Of a stretch of 64,000 nt of DNA, positions 33,794-41,540 are shown piece by piece. This DNA comes from Fervidobacterium gondwanense DSM 13020 (lineage in GTDB: Bacteria; Thermotogota; Thermotogae; Thermotogales; Fervidobacteriaceae), in contig NZ_FRDJ01000004.1 of the NCBI RefSeq assembly GCF_900143265.1, positions 124,001-188,000 on the forward strand, given 5' to 3'. Within the stretch, counting starts at the first letter, position 1; every line of letters begins with the position of its first letter. Below the pieces are notes generated by a model. It was given only the letters and a program-made list of their open reading frames with translations, did not search any database and was not told the DNA's origin. The translations under genes were made by a program, and so were the position numbers.

Positions 33794-34573
33794 CTAAACC
33801 ATGTCTGAAAGTATTTTGATAAACAACAATACCAATACTCCAAGCATGACTGGTTTTATAACTTTTGCTCCTTTCTTCAACGCCAGTCCTGATCCAAGCC
33901 AATTTCCAACAATTCCAAACGCCGCTGCTGGCAAACCTATAGAGTACAAAACCTTGTTTCCGAATATGAATGTGACGAGTGCGCCAATGTTTGAAGCAAG
34001 GTTAACGACTTTTGCTGTGCCAGAAGCACTGACATGGTCCATATTCAATAAACTTACGTAGAGTATAATCAAGAACGTCCCGGTGCCAGGTCCAAAAAAT
34101 CCATCGTACATACCTATGGTAAATCCTATGGCTGTAGCTACCAATATAGTTTTGGTAATTCCATAACTTGAACCAGTGTCCTCAACACTATTTTCTTTAC
34201 TCTTTCTTGGATTTGTTATCAGTACAATAATCGCAGCAACTGGAATAAGGATTGCAAGAACAACTTTCAAGATATTGTCACTCAGCACCAAAGCTAATCT
34301 TGCTCCAAGGTGTGAGCCAATGAGTGAACCAACAACAGACGGAACACCAACCGAATACACAATCGCTCGTCCCTTTGCATATCTTAAAGTGCTGAAAATC
34401 GTTCCAATAGTCGAGGAAAGCTTATTTGTGGCAAGTGCGTTGTGACTTGGTAACCCAATAAACAGATATGCTGGCAGTGATATCAACCCTCCACCACCTG
34501 CGATTGAGTCTACAAAACCTGCCAAGAATACTAATGGATACAAGATCAGCAAATTTACGTAGTTTATATTCAT
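33794..34573 (-). CDS. TSUP (TauE/SafE) family membrane exporter
   Basis: A 259-residue protein with about eight helices. The family hallmarks are GFVDSIAGGGGLISLPAYLFIGLPSHNALATNKLSS at the N-terminus and its repeat GMYDGFFGPGTGTFLIILY with SASGTAKVVNLASN in the second half. TauE/SafE proteins are proposed exporters of sulfite, sulfoacetate, sulfolactate and related organosulfur anions. Its position about 850 bases upstream of the sulfoquinovose-type operon promoter makes isethionate or sulfite export conceivable, but it is in a different transcription unit. The ATG follows GGGGGATCG. Confidence 0.88.
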   Translation of the reverse strand: MNINYVNLLILYPLVFLAGFVDSIAGGGGLISLPAYLFIGLPSHNALATNKLSSTIGTIFSTLRYAKGRAIVYSVGVPSVVGSLIGSHLGARLALVLSDNILKVVLAILIPVAAIIVLITNPRKSKENSVEDTGSSYGITKTILVATAIGFTIGMYDGFFGPGTGTFLIILYVSLLNMDHVSASGTAKVVNLASNIGALVTFIFGNKVLYSIGLPAAAFGIVGNWLGSGLALKKGAKVIKPVMLGVLVLLFIKILSDMV

Positions 34574-34610
34574 CTCGATCCCCCATTCTTACAATTAAGC
34601 ATTTATCCTA

Positions 34611-35441
34611 CTATAGTGTTGGTATGCGAACAACCTTTTCCAAAAGCCAGCCAATCATGTAAGCAACCGCTGCTGAAAGTCCGCCAACTAAGAGCATCTC
34701 CAAACCGCCCTTGTACCACTTTACTCCGGTAACTATCTGCCTAAGAGCCCCAACAAAGAAAAGTGTCATACCGGTAATCACACAAGAAAGTAAGAACTGA
34801 TTTTGAGCAAGGAAACTTCCCTGAGAAGCGAAAACGTAAGCAATCAACGGCATAAAACCGGCAATTACAAAAGACAAGAACGTCACAATCGCACTTTTCA
34901 GTGGATTCGTATCGTCTTCAAATAGTCCAAGTTCTTCGTGCAACATTGTGTCAACCCAAATTTCCTTGTTGCTCGTGATTGCATCAACAAGATTATCCAA
35001 CTTTTCACCGCTCAGTCCCTTTCTTTTATATATTTCTTTGACCTCCAGTTTTTCAGCTTCTGGCATTTTCTCGACTTCCCAGAGTTCTCTCTCTTTTTCA
35101 GCCCTTATGTACTCCCGTTCGGACTTCTCAGAAAGATAATCGCCTATAGCCATAGAAAGCCCGTCAGCAAAGAGATTAGCAAGTCCTACTATAACAGCAA
35201 TTTTGGGATTCAAGCTCGCACCCGCGATGCCAGAGATTGCAGCAAAAGTTGTGACAATTCCATCACTCGCACCATACACAGCTTGTCCGATGTACTTTCC
35301 CTGCTCTGTCTTATGCCAAGGCTCGTTTCCTATATGTTCTGGACTATGTAGTTTCTTGTGTGTTTCGAAATCTCCTTTTCTGAATGCCTCGCTTGCAAGC
35401 TTGGGCCTTGATTTCTTGTAGTTAAATAAAAATCTAAACAC
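34611..35441 (-). CDS. VIT1/CCC1-family membrane protein (Fe/Mn transporter-like)
   Basis: About 276 residues. The GTG at 35441 is eight bases after GGGAGG; the GTG nine bases earlier overlaps that site. The VIT hallmark YGASDGIVTTFAAISGIAGA (helix 1) and LANLFADGLSMAIGDYLSEKSE (helix 2 with metal ligands) precede a helical acidic cytoplasmic domain rich in Glu (about 105-180) and three further helices. The family exports Fe2+ or Mn2+ from the cytosol. The N-terminal 45 residues, with HKKLHSPEHIGNEPWHK, are rich in His and may bind metal (inference). Confidence 0.87.
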   Translation of the reverse strand: MFRFLFNYKKSRPKLASEAFRKGDFETHKKLHSPEHIGNEPWHKTEQGKYIGQAVYGASDGIVTTFAAISGIAGASLNPKIAVIVGLANLFADGLSMAIGDYLSEKSEREYIRAEKERELWEVEKMPEAEKLEVKEIYKRKGLSGEKLDNLVDAITSNKEIWVDTMLHEELGLFEDDTNPLKSAIVTFLSFVIAGFMPLIAYVFASQGSFLAQNQFLLSCVITGMTLFFVGALRQIVTGVKWYKGGLEMLLVGGLSAAVAYMIGWLLEKVVRIPTL

Positions 35442-35493
35442 CTGAAGCACCTCCCGATTTGTGTGAATTCACTGTTTGGATGCATACGATTTT

Positions 35494-35502
35494 ATTATAT
35501 CA
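35494..35502 (-). promoter_or_regulatory. Extended -10 promoter for the VIT operon
   Basis: TGATATAAT (TGnTATAAT) on the minus strand, about 55 bases before the VIT start codon. No good -35. Confidence 0.6.
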
Positions 35503-35602
35503 CGTGCATAGCGAAAAACATTCTTGCTCTAAATCGTTTTTTCAGACAAAATAGATACAAAATGTTAACCTGTTCTTTTCATACTAAGTGGTTTCTACCT
35601 AC

Positions 35603-35630
35603 TTGACAAAAATTTTTTCTTTGGTATCAT
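35603..35630 (+). promoter_or_regulatory. Promoter of the Glu-Val-Phe tRNA cluster
   Basis: TTGACA (35603-35608), 16-base spacer, TATCAT (35625-35630) preceded by TGG as an extended -10. Confidence 0.8.
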
Positions 35631-35695
35631 AGGATACGGTCACTGACTTCGGGAAATGTGCGAAGAAAAATGTGAACCGATGTGTATATATTAAC

Positions 35696-35771
35696 GCCCC
35701 CATCGTCTAGCGGTCTAGGACACTGGCCTTTCAAGCCAGCGGCACGGGTTCGAATCCCGTTGGGGGCGCCA
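35696..35771 (+). tRNA. tRNA-Glu (TTC)
   Basis: Full cloverleaf: acceptor GCCCCCA/TGGGGGC, discriminator G, encoded CCA. The anticodon loop CTTTCAA gives anticodon TTC. Confidence 0.97.
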
Positions 35772-35799
35772 GTTTTTAAAATTACAAAAAAGGCAGGTT

Positions 35800-35874
35800 G
35801 GGTGCGTAGCTCAGAGGGAGAGCGTCTGCCTTACGAGCAGAAGGTCGTAGGTTCAAGTCCTGCCGCACCCACCA
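35800..35874 (+). tRNA. tRNA-Val (TAC)
   Basis: Acceptor GGGTGCG/CGCACCC, discriminator A, encoded CCA. The anticodon loop CTTACGA gives TAC. Confidence 0.97.
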
Positions 35875-35918
35875 AGTGAGAAAAATGAATCGAAATGATG
35901 ATATAAAGATTTAAAGGT

Positions 35919-35994
35919 GGCCAGGTAGCTCAGATGGTAGAGCAGTGGACTGAAAATCCACGTGTCGACGGTTCGATTCCGTCCCTGGCCACCA
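35919..35994 (+). tRNA. tRNA-Phe (GAA)
   Basis: Acceptor GGCCAGG/CCTGGCC, discriminator A, encoded CCA. The anticodon loop CTGAAAA gives GAA. It is followed by a T-run that may end the transcript. Confidence 0.97.
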
Positions 35995-36032
35995 GTTTTT
36001 TTACTACCTGTACAAGAAATTCAAATTAAGTG

Positions 36033-36060
36033 TTGAAGTTCGCATTTTTTTTGGTATAAT
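36033..36060 (+). promoter_or_regulatory. Promoter of rpmH-rnpA-yidD-yidC
   Basis: TTGAAG (36033-36038), 16 bases, TATAAT (36055-36060) with an extended TGG, 36 bases before the rpmH start. Confidence 0.85.
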
Positions 36061-36096
36061 CATTTTTAGACTAAGTTGAGAAAAGGAGGAACTGAC

Positions 36097-36231
36097 ATGA
36101 AGAGGACATACCAGCCATCCCAGAGGAAAAGAAAGAGAACACATGGATTTCTCGCAAGAAAGTCAACACCAGGTGGAAGAAAAGTCCTTAGAAACAGAAG
36201 AAGAACAGGTAGATGGAGATTAGCAGTTTAA
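36097..36231 (+). CDS. rpmH: Ribosomal protein L34
   Basis: A 44-residue, very basic protein of the large ribosomal subunit: [20 protein letters not shown], ending [10 protein letters not shown]. The ATG follows GGAGGAACTGAC. The length and RKRTHGF motif are characteristic. It is the first gene of the conserved rpmH-rnpA-yidD-yidC-jag order and overlaps rnpA by 19 bases in another frame. Confidence 0.98.
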   Translation: MKRTYQPSQRKRKRTHGFLARKSTPGGRKVLRNRRRTGRWRLAV

Positions 36232-36617
36232 GAAGTAAGCGGATTAACATTTTTAGAAAAAGAGAGCGCCTGAGACTCAGGAGGGATATATCCCTTCTTT
36301 TTAAAAGTGGAAGTGCTGTCCAAAACGAAGATTTCGTCATTCTTTACAGGAAAAACGGACTTGATTACAGCAGGATCGCTATATCGGTAAGAAAAAAATT
36401 TGGAAAAGCGAACCGAAGAAACAAGTTACGAAGATGGGTGCGTGAGTGTTTTAGATTAAACAAAGATTCCATACCAGCAGGCTACGATTTTCTTATCATC
36501 GCAAGGAAGAGTTTATCTGAAAAGTTTGAAAAAAGCAACTACTGGACGGTGTGCAAGACTCTGCTGAATAACTTCGAGAGGTTAATTAATGAAGAAAGCA
36601 ATATTGGGAGCGATTAG
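36213..36617 (+). CDS. rnpA: Ribonuclease P protein component
   Basis: A 134-residue basic protein that binds RNase P RNA and helps it mature tRNA 5' ends. The motif [28 protein letters not shown] (RNR-type helix, about residues 55-82) is diagnostic. The ATG at 36213 lies inside rpmH; no later start precedes the conserved [20 protein letters not shown], so the overlap is required. A 12-residue N-terminal extension results. It overlaps yidD by 29 bases. Confidence 0.96.
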   Translation: MEISSLRSKRINIFRKRERLRLRRDISLLFKSGSAVQNEDFVILYRKNGLDYSRIAISVRKKFGKANRRNKLRRWVRECFRLNKDSIPAGYDFLIIARKSLSEKFEKSNYWTVCKTLLNNFERLINEESNIGSD

Positions 36618-36858
36618 ATTTTACCAAAGGTACATTTCACCACTTAAACCACCAACTTGCAGATTTGAACCAACATGTTCCACATACACATTTCAAGCTG
36701 TGGAGAAATTTGGTGTTTTTAAAGGGCTCCTCCTGGGTTTCTGGCGCATTCTCAGATGTAATCCCCTTTCAAAAGGCGGATATGACCCCGTACCTGAGTA
36801 TTTTCATGTTTTCCACACTCACCAAAAAAACGAAAAAACATCTGAAAAGAAAACATAA
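36589..36858 (+). CDS. yidD: Membrane protein insertion efficiency factor YidD
   Basis: An 89-residue protein with the family core [34 protein letters not shown], containing the two conserved Cys, and [18 protein letters not shown]. It assists YidC-dependent membrane protein insertion and associates with the membrane by an amphipathic helix. It overlaps rnpA and lies 27 bases before yidC. Confidence 0.96.
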   Translation: MKKAILGAIRFYQRYISPLKPPTCRFEPTCSTYTFQAVEKFGVFKGLLLGFWRILRCNPLSKGGYDPVPEYFHVFHTHQKNEKTSEKKT

Positions 36859-36885
36859 TACTAAAATTGTAGGGAGGCGGTAGAA

Positions 36886-38214
36886 TTGAAGAAGTTAACC
36901 GTCATTTTTTTGTTGTTACTGGCGATATTGGGGGTCTCGAATCTTTACGTTGAAGAACGAGTAGATTCAATTGTTGTAACGTCGAAGTATGCTCAGATCG
37001 AGATAGGATTGGATGGTAATTTAAGCAAGGTAAGTCATCTGCTTGGACGTGCTTATCTTTTCTACGTGAACGACAATGATGGATTTGATATCTTTGGTAT
37101 CGATGACAACGAATTGGAAGTCGCAACACCAACTTACAACATCGAATACGGAAAGAAAAACGAAAAAGATGGCTCATATGAATCTGCTAAGATTGTCTTC
37201 AAATACGAAAACGGTATTACAAAAACTTATTCGTTCGATAGTCTTCTTCTCACCTACGCTTTCGAGGTTTTGATAAATTCTCCAGAGGAAGTAAAGGTTG
37301 GATTGCCTCTCGTCTGGGATACAGCAAATGTTAGGTCCGCAGTTAACCTTTTTATATCGTTCAGACCGGATAGAGATTACACTTCTATAGTAAAGTTCTC
37401 TGGAAAACTCGATAAAACGCGCATTGTTGGTTCTGACATCTCATTAAAGGTCTACATGGGACCTTACAAAAAGACAGTTTTAAAACACGCATTCAAAGAT
37501 GACTACGAAAGAATAATTGATTTGGTAAAGACTGTTCCTGGTGCTGGTAAATGGTACAGCTTCCTTGCGGACGGTCTCAACGAATTTTTCAACTGGATAA
37601 ATTCCTTAGTGAAGAATTTTGGTCTGACAATAATCATTTTCACAATTATCGTCAGACTTATACTTTATCCGTTCTACCACGCACAGACAAAACAGATGAT
37701 CCAAATGAGAAAACTTCAGCCCGCTGTGGAAGCGATTAAGAAAAAGTACAAGGAACCTCAAAAACAGCAGGAAGAATTGATGAAGCTTTATAAAGAAAAC
37801 AAGATTAATCCATCAAACGGATGTTTGATGCTGTTAATCCAGTTCCCAATATTCATGCTCCTGTACGGTGTAATCCAGAGTTATCAAGAACTCTTCTCAA
37901 CATCTGGTGGATTCTTAATTTGGCAAGACCTGTCGGTAGGCGGATGGGGAAATAACTGGCTATTCTTGGTTATCACCATAATAACAAGCTATTATTTAGC
38001 ACTTATCACAAGTCAAGACAGCAGGACAGCTTGGCAACAGATTATAATGGGGGCTATATTCCCATTCTTCTTCGTGAATCTGCCAAGCGGTATATTCCTC
38101 TACTGGACAATGAACTCCATTATCCAGCTTGCTATAACTTACTACATTTACAAGAGGTACAAAATTAAAGGTCTCACTCAACATGAGCTTTGGGGTATAC
38201 AGAAGAGAAAGTAA
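36886..38214 (+). CDS. yidC: Membrane protein insertase YidC
   Basis: A 442-residue insertase starting at TTG (36886) after GGGAGGCGG. A first helix (MKKLTVIFLLLLAILGV) precedes a periplasmic domain of about 190 residues, shorter than that of proteobacterial YidC. The conserved C-terminal five-helix core begins at FGLTIIIFTIIVRLILYPFYHAQTKQM, where the hydrophilic-groove Arg is visible. The cytoplasmic coiled-coil region is KKYKEPQKQQEELMKLYKENKINP. It inserts inner-membrane proteins with or without SecYEG. Confidence 0.97.
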   Translation: MKKLTVIFLLLLAILGVSNLYVEERVDSIVVTSKYAQIEIGLDGNLSKVSHLLGRAYLFYVNDNDGFDIFGIDDNELEVATPTYNIEYGKKNEKDGSYESAKIVFKYENGITKTYSFDSLLLTYAFEVLINSPEEVKVGLPLVWDTANVRSAVNLFISFRPDRDYTSIVKFSGKLDKTRIVGSDISLKVYMGPYKKTVLKHAFKDDYERIIDLVKTVPGAGKWYSFLADGLNEFFNWINSLVKNFGLTIIIFTIIVRLILYPFYHAQTKQMIQMRKLQPAVEAIKKKYKEPQKQQEELMKLYKENKINPSNGCLMLLIQFPIFMLLYGVIQSYQELFSTSGGFLIWQDLSVGGWGNNWLFLVITIITSYYLALITSQDSRTAWQQIIMGAIFPFFFVNLPSGIFLYWTMNSIIQLAITYYIYKRYKIKGLTQHELWGIQKRK

Positions 38215-38273
38215 TAAACAATCTGATCAGTCTATTGATAATATAATCATAACCGCAAGAAGAGGTGATTCAC

Positions 38274-38939
38274 TTGAAGACTTTGAACTATGTTGGGAAG
38301 AGCGTTGATGAAATTATCGAACAGTTTAGGAGCGAGTACGACGTTTTGGATAAGGAGTATGACGTGAACATAATAGATAAAGGAACACACGGTATATTCG
38401 GTCTTTTCTCCAGAGACGCCGTTGTTGAAATAACTATTTCCAACAAGTATTATGAAAGAAAGCTTAAAGAGTTTTTGGAAGAGATATTCAAAAGATTTGG
38501 TGTCGATTACTATGTCGAAGTTGCAAGCAGAGGTAAAACTTTCATAGCAACATGCCACAGCGAGGACATAGGTAAGGTAATCGGTAAACACGGAAAGGGA
38601 TTGGGAGCGCTGCAGCATCTTGCGAATATATTCTTGAACAGAATTACGGACACCAAAGTAACAGTAATTATCGACGCAGGTAACTACAGAGAAAAGAGAA
38701 AAGAACAGCTTGAAAGAATCGTGGAAATGGCTGTTGAGAAAGCTAAAAAGTCAGGAAAGGTCAAATTGGACCCAATGTTCGCTTTCGAAAGAAAGCTCGT
38801 TCACGAGATAGCCAAGAAATTTAGAGACGTTCACACTTATTCAGAAGGCTTGGAACCTTACAGATACGTAGTAATCGAAGCGAAAAGAGGGGGGAAGAAA
38901 AATGAAGATAGGCGACATTTCAAGAATGCAACCGCTTGA
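38274..38939 (+). CDS. jag: Jag/KhpB RNA-binding protein (Jag-N, KH, R3H)
   Basis: About 221 residues. TTG at 38274 is preferred because AGAGGTGAT lies just before it; a GTG at 38265 overlaps that site. Jag-N domain KTLNYVGKSVDEIIEQFRSEYDV (1-50), KH domain with GKVIGKHGKGLGALQHLANIFLN (about 105-130) and R3H domain REKRKEQLERIVEMAVEKAKK to RDVHTYSEGLEPYRYVVIEAKRG. It binds RNA and affects cell-wall growth in Firmicutes. The gene overlaps the cupin gene by 38 bases. Confidence 0.93.
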   Translation: MKTLNYVGKSVDEIIEQFRSEYDVLDKEYDVNIIDKGTHGIFGLFSRDAVVEITISNKYYERKLKEFLEEIFKRFGVDYYVEVASRGKTFIATCHSEDIGKVIGKHGKGLGALQHLANIFLNRITDTKVTVIIDAGNYREKRKEQLERIVEMAVEKAKKSGKVKLDPMFAFERKLVHEIAKKFRDVHTYSEGLEPYRYVVIEAKRGGKKNEDRRHFKNATA

Positions 38940-39240
38940 AATTGATGGCGGTAAGATATTGAAAAGAGTTTTGATTGGTCCGAGGGACGGTGCACCCAAC
39001 TTCGTCATGCGTTTATTCACCCTCAAACCTGGAGCATCGACACCGTACCACACACATCCTTGGGAACATGAAATATTTGTCGTTGACGGCGAAATTGAAG
39101 TTGTGCAAAAAGACGGGAGAACTAAGGTTTCACAAGGTGCGTTTATATACGTAGAACCGAATGAAGAGCACCAGTTCCATAATCCTTCAGAAAAAGAAGC
39201 TTCCTTTATATGTGTAATACCAAAAGAGGGTGGCGAATAA
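38902..39240 (+). CDS. Small metal-binding cupin protein
   Basis: A 112-residue single-domain cupin. Motif 1 is PYHTHPWEHEIFVVDGEIEV with two His, Glu and later His as metal ligands, and motif 2 is YVEPNEEHQFHNP. The ATG follows GGGGGGAAG inside the 3' end of jag. Small cupins of this type include sugar-nucleotide isomerases, dioxygenases and sensors; nothing more specific can be said. It is last in the yidC operon, before a second tRNA promoter. Confidence 0.88.
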   Translation: MKIGDISRMQPLEIDGGKILKRVLIGPRDGAPNFVMRLFTLKPGASTPYHTHPWEHEIFVVDGEIEVVQKDGRTKVSQGAFIYVEPNEEHQFHNPSEKEASFICVIPKEGGE

Positions 39241-39302
39241 AAAGCGTTTCAGGAAATAAAAAATTAACGTAGAGTTATAGAATAATTAGCTCATACACTT
39301 AC

Positions 39303-39331
39303 TTGACACTCCAAGAGTGATATGCTATAAT
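39303..39331 (+). promoter_or_regulatory. Consensus promoter of the five-tRNA cluster
   Basis: TTGACA (39303-39308), 17-base spacer, TATAAT (39326-39331): a perfect sigma-70 consensus at ideal spacing, 19 bases before the first tRNA. Confidence 0.95.
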
Positions 39332-39350
39332 TACTCACGGTCTTGAGCGT

Positions 39351-39427
39351 CGGGGCGTAGCGCAGATGGCGAGCGCGCCGGTCTTGGGAACCGGAGGTCG
39401 CTGGTTCAAGCCCAGTCGCCCCGACCA
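39351..39427 (+). tRNA. tRNA-Pro (TGG)
   Basis: Acceptor CGGGGCG/CGCCCCG, discriminator A, encoded CCA. The anticodon loop CTTGGGA gives TGG. Confidence 0.97.
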
Positions 39428-39432
39428 GCCAT

Positions 39433-39509
<77 letters not shown>

Positions 39510-39537
39510 ATTTATTTTTTTAAATTTTTTCAAGGCA

Positions 39538-39614
39538 GCGGCCGTAGCTCAACAGGATAGAGCATCGGACTTCTAATCCGAGGGTTGTGGGTTCGAGTCC
39601 CGCCGGCCGCGCCA
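39538..39614 (+). tRNA. tRNA-Arg (TCT)
   Basis: Acceptor GCGGCCG/CGGCCGC, discriminator G, encoded CCA. The anticodon loop CTTCTAA gives TCT. Confidence 0.97.
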
Positions 39615-39646
39615 GAGACAGCAAAAATTTAATAGAAACTATCTGT

Positions 39647-39723
39647 GGTGGCTATAGCTCAGTTGGCAGAGCGCCTGACTGTGGATCAGGTGGTCGAGGG
39701 TTCAAATCCCTCTAGCCACCCCA
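39647..39723 (+). tRNA. tRNA-His (GTG)
   Basis: Acceptor GTGGCTA/TAGCCAC with the extra 5' G (39647) opposite C73, the histidine identity element, and encoded CCA. The anticodon loop CTGTGGA gives GTG. Confidence 0.97.
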
Positions 39724-39759
39724 GTTTTTTATATAATACCATCAATTGTTCACAAGGAC

Positions 39760-39836
39760 GCGCTCGTAGCTCAACTGGATAGAGCGTCGGACTTCGGATC
39801 CGATGGTTGCGGGTTCAAGTCCTGCCGGGCGCGCCA
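39760..39836 (+). tRNA. tRNA-Arg (TCG)
   Basis: Acceptor GCGCTCG/CGGGCGC with one T-G pair, discriminator G, encoded CCA. The anticodon loop CTTCGGA gives TCG. A second weak -10-like TATAAT lies at 39732-39737 just upstream. Confidence 0.96.
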
Positions 39837-39943
39837 AAAGATTACAATCACGGTTTGCAAAACGTTTGCCACTGACGGAGCCCATCTTTTGAGCAGGAAC
39901 ACAGGAAAAGACTTTCGTGTGTCGGAAAAAAGGAGGTAGAACT

Positions 39944-40207
39944 ATGGAAGTACTAAAGGTCTCTTCAAAATCAAACCCCAACAAAGTGGCTGGTGCTTTG
40001 GCTGGTGTAATTAGAGAAAAAGGTAAGGCAGAGATTCAGGCTATAGGCGCAGGTGCGGTAAATCAGGCTATTAAGGCTGTCGCTATTGCAAGAGGTTACC
40101 TCGCTCCAAGCGGATTTGACCTTGTTTGTGTTCCGGCCTTCACGGACGTTACAGTTGAAAATGAAACAAGAACCGCATTAAAGTTCATCGTCTTCCCAAG
40201 AGAGTAA
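39944..40207 (+). CDS. spoVS: Stage V sporulation protein S-like (SpoVS/Alba-like)
   Basis: An 87-residue protein starting at ATG 39944 after AAGGAGGTAG. The sequence EVLKVSSKSNPNKVAGALAG, GAVNQAIKAVAIARGYLAP and TALKFIVFPRE is the full SpoVS family pattern. SpoVS has an Alba-like fold and probably binds nucleic acid. It is widespread in non-spore-formers, including Thermotogota and Thermus, so sporulation is not implied. No separate promoter is obvious; it may be read with the tRNA cluster. Confidence 0.95.
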   Translation: MEVLKVSSKSNPNKVAGALAGVIREKGKAEIQAIGAGAVNQAIKAVAIARGYLAPSGFDLVCVPAFTDVTVENETRTALKFIVFPRE

Positions 40208-40228
40208 GAATTTTAATAGAATGATTAA

Positions 40229-40254
40229 AAAAGCGGTCCGAATGGACCGCTTTT
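40229..40254 (+). terminator. Bidirectional terminator between spoVS and trpB2
   Basis: Stem GCGGTCC/GGACCGC with a GAAT loop, flanked by A-run and TTTT on both sides, so it can end both convergent transcripts. Confidence 0.93.
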
Positions 40255-40263
40255 CTTGTTTCA

Positions 40264-41520
40264 TTAGTTGTTTTGATACGCATTTAGATCAAAATGACCG
40301 TGTCCGGAAAGCGTGAATACAATTGTTTCTTTCCCGTTATCTTTTGCCTTTTTAACAACGTAGGCTATAGCATGTGCCGATTCAGGTGCCGGTATAATGC
40401 CTTCCAGTTTTGCAAATAGCTTCGCAGCTTCAAAGACTTCTTCTTGTGTTACGCTTGCCGCCTTTATTAAACGTTCGTGGTACAGCTTCGACACAATCGG
40501 CGCTGCACCATGGTATCTTAAACCTCCCGCATGTATTGCTGGAGGTACGAAATCTTTTCCGAGTGTATACATTTTCATCAACGGAGTTAATCCAGCAGTA
40601 TCTCCATAATCATATCTGAACTCTCCTTTTGTAAGCGACGGGCAGCTCTCCGGCTCAACAGCCACGAGGTCAATCTTTCTGCCTTGCAAGACATCTGGAA
40701 TAAATGGCAGAATCGTTCCACCAAAATTTGACCCACCACCATGACAGGCTACTACCATGTCTGGGATTACACCAATCTTTTTCAGCTGTTCTTTTATCTC
40801 CAAGCCGATAACGGTCTGATGCAGTAAAACGTGGTTCAGCACACTTCCCAGTGCGTATTTCGTACCTTCCTCTGACAGGACAACTTCTATCGCTTCTGAT
40901 ATTGCTATCCCAAGTGTTCCAGGGTGTTCATCAGAATAGTTCTTGCCAAAATTCGTTAACTTACTCGGACTGGGCACCACCGAACCGCCAAAAATGTTCA
41001 TCAAGGTTTTTCTAAAAGGCTTTTGGTTGTAACTAACTTTTACCATAAAGACCTTGACATCCAGACCGAATTTTGCCCCAGCGTACGATAGTGCACTACC
41101 CCATTGCCCTGCTCCTGTCTCGGTGACCAATGTTTTCGTACCGCTGATCTTATTGTAATATGCCTGAGCAAGTGCCGTATTGACTTTGTGACTCCCTGTC
41201 GGACTTGTTCCTTCGTACTTGTAGTATATCTTTGTCCTCGTCCCAAGATATTCCTCCAAGAACTTTGCCCTGATTAGCGGTGTTGGTCTGTAGACTGCGT
41301 ATTCTCTCAAGACTGGTTCAGGAATCTTTATATATCTTTCCGTGCTCATCTCCTGTTCGAGCAATTGTTCTGGGAATATCCTCAACAACTTCTCAGGACT
41401 CATCGGCTCTTGAGTTTCAGGATCAAGTGGCGGGTCGAGTTTGAAAGGAATGTCTGCAAGTACATTGTAATAACTTCTCGGAAGTTCCTCGGGTTTCAAT
41501 GCCACATACTCTCTAAACAT
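40264..41520 (-). CDS. trpB: TrpB2-type tryptophan synthase beta chain
   Basis: A 418-residue PLP enzyme. The PLP lysine is in EGTSPTGSHKVNTALAQAYY (about residue 112), the phosphate-binding loop is CHGGGSNFGGTILPF, and the end is FTLSGHGHFDL. The long N-terminus and GTSPTGSHKVN phrase identify the TrpB2 subfamily, which works without tight TrpA binding and is often used to salvage indole plus serine to tryptophan. It follows the binding-protein gene by 20 bases, and both are controlled by the upstream Trp attenuator. No trpA is nearby. Confidence 0.95.
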   Translation of the reverse strand: MFREYVALKPEELPRSYYNVLADIPFKLDPPLDPETQEPMSPEKLLRIFPEQLLEQEMSTERYIKIPEPVLREYAVYRPTPLIRAKFLEEYLGTRTKIYYKYEGTSPTGSHKVNTALAQAYYNKISGTKTLVTETGAGQWGSALSYAGAKFGLDVKVFMVKVSYNQKPFRKTLMNIFGGSVVPSPSKLTNFGKNYSDEHPGTLGIAISEAIEVVLSEEGTKYALGSVLNHVLLHQTVIGLEIKEQLKKIGVIPDMVVACHGGGSNFGGTILPFIPDVLQGRKIDLVAVEPESCPSLTKGEFRYDYGDTAGLTPLMKMYTLGKDFVPPAIHAGGLRYHGAAPIVSKLYHERLIKAASVTQEEVFEAAKLFAKLEGIIPAPESAHAIAYVVKKAKDNGKETIVFTLSGHGHFDLNAYQNN

Positions 41521-41540
41521 AACTATCCCCCCTAACGTTA

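Noticed and set aside
39724-39740. T-run and TATAAT between tRNA-His and tRNA-Arg as terminator plus new promoter
   Set aside because: No hairpin precedes the T-run and no -35 is present; the five tRNAs are more simply one transcript.
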